Assembly: GCF_040151475.1 (NCBI RefSeq)
Contig: NZ_JBDKWG010000150.1
Span: 1 to 64,000, forward strand
Direction: 5' to 3'
Length of the DNA stretch: 64,000 bases
Source: CAXBNB01 sp040151475
Lineage (GTDB): Bacteria; Bacteroidota; Bacteroidia; Cytophagales; Cyclobacteriaceae
The translations under genes and the position numbers were made by a program. Shown here in pieces: positions 57,805 to 64,000 of this stretch; the stretch's first letter is position 1; the number at the start of each line of letters is the position of its first letter. Below the pieces are notes generated by a model, which was not told the origin of the DNA, made no database searches, and saw only the letters and a program-made list of their open reading frames with translations.

Positions 57805-59274
57805 ATGAAAACTACTAATCACATCAAACAAAAATGGATTATCTTATTGTTTGTAATTTCGACTAAATTACTTTTCTCATGTTCAGATCAACACAAAAAT
57901 CAGCAAGAGATTACCGAATCCTCCGAAATAAAAGTAACAGGCAGGATGGATGCCGAACTCACTTCTCCTCCACTAGTGCCACCACCAGTTGGTGACAGAG
58001 ATGCAAAATTATTGAAAGTAGAAATGGAAGTTCTGGAGCAGGAAGGTGAATTAGCTCAGGGTGTATCTTATATCTATTGGACTTTTGGTGGCAGTGTACC
58101 CGGCAGCTTTATTCGTACCAGAGTTGGTGATGAAGTTGAATTCGTATTAAAAAATCATCCTGACAATAAATTGCCACACAATATTGACTTGCATGCAGTA
58201 ACCGGTCCTGGAGGAGGAGCATCTTCATCATTTGTTGCTCCGGGCCATGAAACCCAATTTACATTTAAAACATTAAACCCAGGGCTATATGTGTACCACT
58301 GCGCTACCGCTCCCGTAGGCATGCACATAGCCAATGGAATGTATGGACTCATCTTAGTAGAACCTGCCGGAGGCTTGCCTGCTGTGGACAAAGAATATTA
58401 CATCATGCAAGGTGACTTTTATACAAAAGGAGAATATGGAAAACCCGGACTCCAACCTTTTGATATGAATAAAGCTATAGATGAAGATGCTGATTACGTT
58501 CTCTTTAATGGAAAAGTTGGTGCTTTGACAGGGGACAATGCCATTACCGCTAATTTAGGAGAAACTGTCCGGTTGTTTGTAGGAAACGGAGGCCCTAATT
58601 TGGTCTCTTCATTCCATGTAATTGGTGAAATATTTGACAAAGTGAATGTAGAAGGGGGATCAGTTATCAACGAAAATGTGCAAACAACACTGATCCCTGC
58701 AGGTGGCGCAGCAATTGTAGAATTTAAAGTAGAAGTACCAGGTACTTTTATTCTTGTAGATCATTCCATATTCAGAGCATTTAATAAAGGTGCATTAGGA
58801 ATGCTTAAAGTAACGGGACCAGACAAAATAAGAATTTATTCTGGAACAGAAAAGGAAGGTATATACAACCCTGAAGGTGGCACGGTACAGCAAATGCCCG
58901 GAGAGCAAGATAAACCAACTGAAGCTGTAGCACAATCCTTAGACGAACGCATCAAGCTTGGCAAGCAAATCTATTCTACTACGTGCTTTGCTTGTCATCA
59001 GGCAGAAGGACAAGGTATCTTGGGTGTATTTCCTCCATTGGCCAAATCAGACTATTTAAACGCTGATGTTGATAGAGCTATTGATATAGTATTGCATGGC
59101 AAAACAGGAGAAATAACGGTAAACGGAGAAAAATATAACTCCGTCATGACAGCTCAAACACTCACCGACGAAGAAGTAGCCAATGTACTCACCTATATTT
59201 ATAGTAACTGGGGAAACAACAAAAAAGAAGTAACACCTACAATGGTTAAAAAAGTTAAAACCAGTAGCCATTAG
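57805..59274 (+). CDS. nirK: Copper nitrite reductase fused to cytochrome c (NirK-type)
   Basis: Reduces nitrite to nitric oxide in the periplasm. A 489-aa lipoprotein (LLFSC, Cys 26). The two cupredoxin domains carry type 1 Cu ligands H125, C166, H174, M179, type 2 Cu ligands H130, H165, H320, and catalytic D128 and H271, in the order and near-spacing of the Alcaligenes enzyme. Residues about 380-475 form a fused class I cytochrome c (C394-FA-C397-H398; probable Met ligand M448), which should feed electrons directly. An FNR-type site lies upstream. The linked genes are nirV-like and sco-like. Confidence 0.93.
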   Translation: MKTTNHIKQKWIILLFVISTKLLFSCSDQHKNQQEITESSEIKVTGRMDAELTSPPLVPPPVGDRDAKLLKVEMEVLEQEGELAQGVSYIYWTFGGSVPGSFIRTRVGDEVEFVLKNHPDNKLPHNIDLHAVTGPGGGASSSFVAPGHETQFTFKTLNPGLYVYHCATAPVGMHIANGMYGLILVEPAGGLPAVDKEYYIMQGDFYTKGEYGKPGLQPFDMNKAIDEDADYVLFNGKVGALTGDNAITANLGETVRLFVGNGGPNLVSSFHVIGEIFDKVNVEGGSVINENVQTTLIPAGGAAIVEFKVEVPGTFILVDHSIFRAFNKGALGMLKVTGPDKIRIYSGTEKEGIYNPEGGTVQQMPGEQDKPTEAVAQSLDERIKLGKQIYSTTCFACHQAEGQGILGVFPPLAKSDYLNADVDRAIDIVLHGKTGEITVNGEKYNSVMTAQTLTDEEVANVLTYIYSNWGNNKKEVTPTMVKKVKTSSH

Positions 59275-59287
59275 ACCATATCAAAAC

Positions 59288-60073
59288 ATGTTGGTTAAAT
59301 CATTCAAATTGACTTTGTACTTTACATTATTTACTCTATGTAAAGTACAAAGTCAACCTCAAGACATGATGAAAATTGAAAAGGGATTCTTTGTACCACT
59401 TTACGGAAATGATTCCTCTGTTGTACATATAGAAAGCTTTTTCATGGATATCTATCCAGTCACCAACAGAGAATTCAAAGAATTTGTTATACAAAATGAT
59501 CTGTGGGAAAAATCAAAAGTAAAACAATTATTCGCTGATGGAAACTATCTCAACCATTGGGCAGATAATGACGATTACGGTTCCTCAGTCTCTGGTGATG
59601 CTCCTGTAACGAATATCTCGTGGTTTGCAGCAAAAAGTTACTGCAACAGTAAAGGTAAAAGATTGCCGACTATTGATGAATGGGAATATGTGGCCATGGC
59701 CGACGAAACCAAACCTGATGCTCGAAAAGATGAGGCGTACAATCAAAAAATACTTGACTGGTATGAGTCTTCCAGAACGTTCGGAAAAGAAGTTGGCAGT
59801 ACTTTTAAAAATTATTGGGGGATTTACGACTTACATGGACTTGTCTGGGAATGGACACAAGATTTCAATTCCGTATTAATATCAGGAGAGTCCAGAAAAG
59901 ACGTGAATAGTGATAAAAATCTCTTTTGCGGTAGTGCTACTGTGGGTGCCAATGACTTAATGAACTACGCTGCATTTATGCGATTTGCTTTTCGTGGAAG
60001 TATAAAAGCTAACTATGCTATTAAAAATTTGGGATTCAGGTGCGCACAGTCTATTCCAAAGGTGGAAAATTAG
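59288..60073 (+). CDS. nirV: NirV-like formylglycine-generating-enzyme-family protein
   Basis: A 261-aa exported protein with an N-terminal signal (LTLYFTLFTLCKVQS) and an FGE/SUMF1-type domain: FFMDIYPVTNREFKEF, PVTNISWFAAKSYCNSKGKR, LPTIDEWEYVAM, DLHGLVWEWTQDF and FRGSIKANYAIKNLGFRC. Proteins of this fold encoded next to nirK are called NirV; their role in nitrite reductase maturation is suspected, not proven. It lies 13 bases after nirK in the same transcript. Confidence 0.85.
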   Translation: MLVKSFKLTLYFTLFTLCKVQSQPQDMMKIEKGFFVPLYGNDSSVVHIESFFMDIYPVTNREFKEFVIQNDLWEKSKVKQLFADGNYLNHWADNDDYGSSVSGDAPVTNISWFAAKSYCNSKGKRLPTIDEWEYVAMADETKPDARKDEAYNQKILDWYESSRTFGKEVGSTFKNYWGIYDLHGLVWEWTQDFNSVLISGESRKDVNSDKNLFCGSATVGANDLMNYAAFMRFAFRGSIKANYAIKNLGFRCAQSIPKVEN

Positions 60074-60096
60074 AATTCTAAAAAACAACAAATCAG

Positions 60097-60696
60097 ATGC
60101 AAACACTAACTGTCGCTCATCTTCTGGCATTATTCCTATTCTTCTCATGCTCACCAAAGAAAGAGAATGTCCAGTCTTCTTCTCAATCCTCAGAAGAATT
60201 AGACGAAATGTCAATATACCATTTGCCTTCCAAATGGAATACACAAAATGGTGAGCAAATAGAACTTAAAGACTTGCAGGGAAATGTATTGGTAATGGTC
60301 ATGATATACACTTCTTGTCAAATGGCCTGCCCGAGACTTGTAGCAGACATGAGAAATATAGATACCCAAATCGAAGAAAAATTAAAGAAAAATGTAAAAA
60401 TGATCCTGGTAAGTATTGATCCTGAAACCGATACACCAGACAGGCTGAAAAAATTTTCCATTGAAAATCAAATGGAAGGCAACCAGTGGTTATTCCTGCA
60501 AGGAACACCTGAAAGTGTCAGAGAGTTTGCTAATGTTCTGGCTGTAAAATACAAGAAAATCACACCTATAGACTTCTCTCACTCCAATATCATTAGCGTA
60601 TTTGATCAACAAGGAGTACTTATACATCAACAAGAAGGATTGGGGGTTGATAACAAATCAACTATCGACGCAATAATCAAACTGAGCAAAAATTAG
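60097..60696 (+). CDS. SCO1/SenC-family copper chaperone lipoprotein
   Basis: A 199-aa lipoprotein (LFFSC, Cys 18) with a thioredoxin fold. Copper-binding residues are C74 and C78 (YTSCQMACPRL) and H162 (DFSHSNII). SCO proteins deliver copper to respiratory copper enzymes; here the likely client is the NirK encoded two genes upstream. It is last in the nirK-nirV-sco operon, facing the convergent nqr operon across a repeat-ended element. Confidence 0.9.
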   Translation: MQTLTVAHLLALFLFFSCSPKKENVQSSSQSSEELDEMSIYHLPSKWNTQNGEQIELKDLQGNVLVMVMIYTSCQMACPRLVADMRNIDTQIEEKLKKNVKMILVSIDPETDTPDRLKKFSIENQMEGNQWLFLQGTPESVREFANVLAVKYKKITPIDFSHSNIISVFDQQGVLIHQQEGLGVDNKSTIDAIIKLSKN

Positions 60697-60711
60697 ATCC
60701 TTACAAAAAAA

Positions 60712-60857
60712 AGGTTGTCTCAAAAGTCAAATAATCCCCAGATTCCTGACTGTCGTCAGACAGGTATTCTGGGATCTGTCCTGAAAACAGCTATTGCTGT
60801 GTTTCCAAAGGGATGCCGGATAAGTCCGGCAACTGTTTAACCCTTTTGAGACAGCCT
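60712..60857. mobile_element. MITE-like element with terminal inverted repeats, also a likely terminator
   Basis: The 146-base stretch begins AGGTTGTCTCAAAAG (60712-60726) and ends CTTTTGAGACAGCCT (60843-60857), which are inverted repeats with one mismatch. The inside is rich in hairpins, e.g. GCCGGATAAGTCCGGC (60814-60829) and CAGCTATTGCTG (60789-60800). It has no coding capacity. It lies between the convergent sco and nqrE genes and may terminate both. Its end sequence resembles insertion-sequence ends seen in Bacteroidota and the stem at 25671. Confidence 0.55.
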
Positions 60858-60892
60858 CTTTAATTTCTTTAACATCTATCTATTTTTCTTAT

Positions 60893-61504
60893 TTAAAGGG
60901 CAATACCGATAAAGGACTTGAAAGCAATTCCCATCAAACCGGTTAACAGCATAGTAATACCAAGCCCCCTTAAACCTCCGGGTACATTAGAGTATTTTAA
61001 TTTCTCTCTGATTGCAGCCAGTGCTACGATAGCTAAAAACCAACCCACACCTGAACCAAGTCCATAAGATGTAGCCTCTATTATAGTGTAATCCCTTTGT
61101 ATCATGAAAAGTGATGCTCCCAAGATGGCACAGTTTACAGCTATCAACGGCAAGAAAATCCCCAATGAACCATAAAGAGCAGGAGAAACTTTCTCGATGA
61201 TCATCTCTACCAATTGCACCATTGAGGCAATTACTGCAATGAACATAATGAATGTCAAAAAGCTTAAATCTATAGTCTCAAAACTTGACCCAAGCCACGC
61301 CAATGCTCCTTCTTTCAATACATACTCCTGGAGCAACCAGTTGATCGGAACGGTGATTCCTAATACAAATATTACCGCACCACCCAAGCCAAAAGCTGTA
61401 GAAACTTTTTTGGAAACTGCCAAAAACGAACACATACCTAAGAAATAGGCAAAAATCATGTTGTCTATAAAGGCACTTTTTATGAAAATATTAAATGCTT
61501 CCAT
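60893..61504 (-). CDS. nqrE: Na+-translocating NADH:quinone reductase subunit E
   Basis: A 203-aa subunit with six TM helices, normal length. Typical parts are FIKSAFIDNMIFAYFLGMCSFLAVSK with the Cys that binds the membrane 2Fe-2S centre, and the second FLPLIAVNCAILGASLF. NqrE with NqrD holds that centre and part of the sodium path. It is the last gene seen of the nqr operon here; nqrF does not follow it. Confidence 0.95.
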   Translation of the reverse strand: MEAFNIFIKSAFIDNMIFAYFLGMCSFLAVSKKVSTAFGLGGAVIFVLGITVPINWLLQEYVLKEGALAWLGSSFETIDLSFLTFIMFIAVIASMVQLVEMIIEKVSPALYGSLGIFLPLIAVNCAILGASLFMIQRDYTIIEATSYGLGSGVGWFLAIVALAAIREKLKYSNVPGGLRGLGITMLLTGLMGIAFKSFIGIAL

Positions 61505-61548
61505 TTTTTATCTTTTTATATCTTTTTATATCTTTTAGTCTAAGACTA

Positions 61549-62217
61549 TTAATGTTCTACGTAACCAGTTTTAGTTCTTTGAACCCATATTAATATACCG
61601 AGCACCATAAATGCTCCGATAGAGTCAACCATCAATCCGTTGGTCTGGTAACTTGCCCAGCCTATGGCTTCAAATACCTTGAAATCAAAAATTGAACCTG
61701 ATCCAAATAACTCTCTAAAGAAAGCAACGGTAAGTATGATCCAGGCATAGCCAAACCCACTTCCAAGGCCATCCAACACAGAATCATACGGTTTATTGGC
61801 CATGGCAAAAGCTTCAAGCCTTCCCATCACTATACAGTTGGTAATAATAAGTCCCACAAATGCACCCAATACTTTATACATGTCAAACATGTAAGCTTTT
61901 AGTACTTCACTTACCAATGTAACAAGAGTAGCTACAATTGCCAATTGTACAATAATCCTAACCCTGCCTGGGATCAAATCTCTAATCAGGGAAATAATAA
62001 GGTTAGAAAACACAATTACAAATACTACAGCAATGGACATTACCAAAGTTGGTTCCATTTTAATAGTAATTGCCAGTGCAGAGCAAATCCCCAATACCTG
62101 AACTGTAACAGGGTTGTCTTCATTCAAAGGATCGGTAATAAATTTCTTTCTTCTTTTTGATAATAATGGCTCTGCTGGTTCCTTTACTATCGGTTGCTCA
62201 AGAGTTTCAGTACTCAT
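61549..62217 (-). CDS. nqrD: Na+-translocating NADH:quinone reductase subunit D
   Basis: A 222-aa membrane subunit. After a polar start it has six TM helices, with VTVQVLGICSALAITIKMEP and FVGLIITNCIVMGRLEAFAM, each carrying a Cys for the shared iron-sulfur centre. GFGYAWIILTVAFFRELFGSG is also typical. It lies 44 bases upstream of nqrE and 57 bases downstream of nqrC in the same operon. Confidence 0.95.
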   Translation of the reverse strand: MSTETLEQPIVKEPAEPLLSKRRKKFITDPLNEDNPVTVQVLGICSALAITIKMEPTLVMSIAVVFVIVFSNLIISLIRDLIPGRVRIIVQLAIVATLVTLVSEVLKAYMFDMYKVLGAFVGLIITNCIVMGRLEAFAMANKPYDSVLDGLGSGFGYAWIILTVAFFRELFGSGSIFDFKVFEAIGWASYQTNGLMVDSIGAFMVLGILIWVQRTKTGYVEH

Positions 62218-62274
62218 GTTGTATAAATTTTATTTTTTCAATAAAGCCTTTTAAGGCACATTGTTAATTTCAAA

Positions 62275-63039
62275 TTAATTGGCCTGCACCATTGATACCC
62301 CACCTTTTTTGGTCTTCTCTATAAAGGTTTTGTAACATTCCAGATAATTCAGCATCATCGAGTTTACGCCTTTACCAGTCAGGGTAGCACCTGACATTCC
62401 ATCGATATGATGATCATCCAGAGGCAATCCCTTTTCTCCCTTTACCATAGAGACAGAAACTAAACTTCCAGAATCATCAAATATCTTTTTGCCTTTATAC
62501 CTGTCCTTGATCTGATCAGACGTAATTCTTGCTCCCAATCCCGGAGTTTCAGTTTTATGGTCAAAAGCTACTCCTTTGATGGTGTTCAAGTCACTCTCAA
62601 TAGCAACAAAACCTGAAATCCAATCCCAAAGCCCTGCTCCCCACATTGGAAAGATGTAAGCTTCAATCTTTGACGGGTCAGATTCGCTTACAAATTGGTA
62701 AACCGGATATAACCGCTCGTCTTTAGCTACTTTATAGTTCTTCTGGATGTTTACCTTTTCAGCAATCACAGGATTACCTTTTTTATCCTTTTCTACTATT
62801 TTACCATTGATATCTATAACAATAGACGAAAATCTTTTTTCATATAAAGCCAGAATCTCATTAGGATCATTGATAGAAGAAATGTCCATTACGGCACCCA
62901 GAATTTTTTTCTTATTATCCAAATCTACCTGCTTGTCTTGCAGAGGTTTCAAAACCACTGAAGTACCAGACAACAGCAATCCCAATATGATTGTTAGGAC
63001 AGCTGAGAAAACGATGATGTATGTGTTAGACCGTTGCAC
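62275..63039 (-). CDS. nqrC: Na+-translocating NADH:quinone reductase subunit C
   Basis: A 254-aa subunit with one N-terminal TM helix and a periplasmic FMN domain. FMN is attached covalently to the Thr of SGATLT (about residue 221). The TETPGLGARI motif precedes it. The start codon overlaps the end of nqrB by 14 bases. Confidence 0.95.
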   Translation of the reverse strand: MQRSNTYIIVFSAVLTIILGLLLSGTSVVLKPLQDKQVDLDNKKKILGAVMDISSINDPNEILALYEKRFSSIVIDINGKIVEKDKKGNPVIAEKVNIQKNYKVAKDERLYPVYQFVSESDPSKIEAYIFPMWGAGLWDWISGFVAIESDLNTIKGVAFDHKTETPGLGARITSDQIKDRYKGKKIFDDSGSLVSVSMVKGEKGLPLDDHHIDGMSGATLTGKGVNSMMLNYLECYKTFIEKTKKGGVSMVQAN

Positions 63040-64000
63040 GTTTTAACCTCCTTTTCTTGTTAGCGCTCACTACGAAATAATCGATAAGTGGAGCAAATAC
63101 ATTCATTAATAATATTGCAAGCATGATTCCTTCCGGATATGCCGGGTTAAATACCCTGATAATAATCGTTAATACACCAATTAGGAATCCATAAACCCAT
63201 TTCCCCGTTTCGGTTTGAGCAGCAGTTACCGGATCGCTAGCCATGAATACTGCACCAAATGCCAATCCTCCAATCACCAGATGATAATGTGCGGGTAATT
63301 CCATATATGGATTTCCACCCAGCATACTTACAAATGATCCCATCACAAATGCTCCGGCAAACACACTTACGATTACCTTCCAGCTTCCCACTCCCGTGAA
63401 TATTAAAACAGCAGCCCCAATTAAGCACATCAAAGTAGATGTTTCTCCTATACTTCCGGGCATTATACCCATAAACATGTTTCCAAAACTATACATTCCA
63501 TCTGCCCATCCTGATCCAAAACTACTAAGGGAAGTTACCAGATTGTTTCCGGTGGCTAACGATTCAGCTCCAAGTGCCAAAGGAGTAGCTCCGCTAAATC
63601 CGTCAACTGGTGTTTTATCTCCTATAAAAGACCAAACATCACCAGATATTTGAGAAGGATATCCGAAATACAAGAATGCCCTGGCAGTTAATGCCACATT
63701 TAGTATATTCATTCCAGTACCTCCGAAAACTTCTTTTCCTATAATAACTGCAAAAGCTGTTGCCAGAGCTACCTGCCACAATGGAATAGTAGCAGGCAAT
63801 ACTAATGGAATAAGCATTCCGGTAACCAAAAAGCCTTCATTTACATCGTGTCTCCTGATGGTAGCAAATGTAAATTCTATCCCCAGACCAACAGTATATG
63901 AAACTATGATAATAGGCACAACCAAAGTCGCTCCAATCAACAATTCTCCTACTAAATCAGAAGCTTGCCCTGTAGCCAGATAATGCTGATGTCCGGCATT
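63026..64000 (-). CDS. nqrB: Na+-translocating NADH:quinone reductase subunit B (partial)
   Basis: The reading frame stays open to the window edge, so the N-terminal part is missing; about 324 codons are present of roughly 400. It has many TM helices, the FMN-attachment motif DGFSGATPLA (Thr), GKEVFGGTGMNILNVALTAR, and near the end VMASDPVTAAQTETGKW and RVFNPAYPEGIMLAILLMN. NqrB carries FMN and riboflavin and is the main sodium-conducting subunit. nqrA is expected beyond the edge. Confidence 0.95.
   Translation of the reverse strand, partial: NAGHQHYLATGQASDLVGELLIGATLVVPIIIVSYTVGLGIEFTFATIRRHDVNEGFLVTGMLIPLVLPATIPLWQVALATAFAVIIGKEVFGGTGMNILNVALTARAFLYFGYPSQISGDVWSFIGDKTPVDGFSGATPLALGAESLATGNNLVTSLSSFGSGWADGMYSFGNMFMGIMPGSIGETSTLMCLIGAAVLIFTGVGSWKVIVSVFAGAFVMGSFVSMLGGNPYMELPAHYHLVIGGLAFGAVFMASDPVTAAQTETGKWVYGFLIGVLTIIIRVFNPAYPEGIMLAILLMNVFAPLIDYFVVSANKKRRLKRATV

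Noticed and set aside
60712..60857. Complete insertion sequence
   Set aside because: Only 146 bases with no transposase; at most a non-autonomous element or an elaborate terminator.

Overview
The window is chromosomal DNA from a Bacteroidota bacterium, most likely a marine-type Cytophagales relative. This is inferred from content and has not been tested by phylogeny. The evidence is an AT-rich sequence; a long SecA (1115 aa) with a charged insertion and without the usual zinc-binding tail; a TonB receptor with a carboxypeptidase-like N-terminal domain paired with a DUF4249 lipoprotein; tandem FtsX-like permeases with PadR regulators; a bacterial GGGP synthase; and several promoters matching the Bacteroidota form TTG-N18-20-TAnnTTTG. 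I saw no rRNA, tRNA or CRISPR array.

Layout. 0-13 kb: acyl-CoA dehydrogenase, AraC regulator, GGGP synthase with two small membrane proteins, ferritin, a tiny Cys-rich protein coupled to a 122-aa protein behind a palindromic operator, then M20 amidohydrolase, SPOR-like lipoprotein and SecA. 10.6-20.5 kb: TonB receptor/DUF4249, DUF4254, a GIY-YIG nuclease gene between two copies of an inverted-repeat element, Mfd, a TPR lipoprotein and a second small two-gene unit. 20.8-25.5 kb: a conflict island with a split HipA system (hipB-hipS-hipT) under four evenly spaced operators, and a three-gene operon (PD-(D/E)XK-like protein, sce7725-like protein, RES-domain protein) that looks like a defence or toxin system. 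25.7-34.3 kb: sugar metabolism (a 3-keto-glycoside set, then GH31, CBM48 protein, GT4 and a divergent GH57-like protein). 34.4-36.4 kb: RloA/RloB (AbiL-like) pair. 36.5-52 kb: FtsX-like permeases, two PadR regulators, an Xre-RES toxin-antitoxin pair, an aspartyl protease, and a TonB receptor gene that sits exactly between the two ends of a broken permease gene. 52-56 kb: TRAP permease pair without its binding protein, pterin dehydratase, RsmI, inositol monophosphatase, a FeoB-associated-type Cys-rich peptide. 56-64 kb: a PaaE-like reductase, a NirK-cytochrome c fusion with NirV and SCO behind an FNR-type promoter, and, convergent, the Na+-NQR genes nqrE-D-C-B (nqrB cut by the window edge).

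How it fits together. The 57-64 kb block is respiratory (nitrite reduction and sodium-pumping NADH dehydrogenase). The 29-34 kb block suits alpha-glucan or storage-polysaccharide handling. Four separate TA or defence-like loci lie within 30 kb, interleaved with housekeeping genes. The least explained elements are the nuclease/sce7725/RES operon, the repeat-flanked GIY-YIG gene, the hip operator array, and the permease gene interrupted by a TonB receptor.
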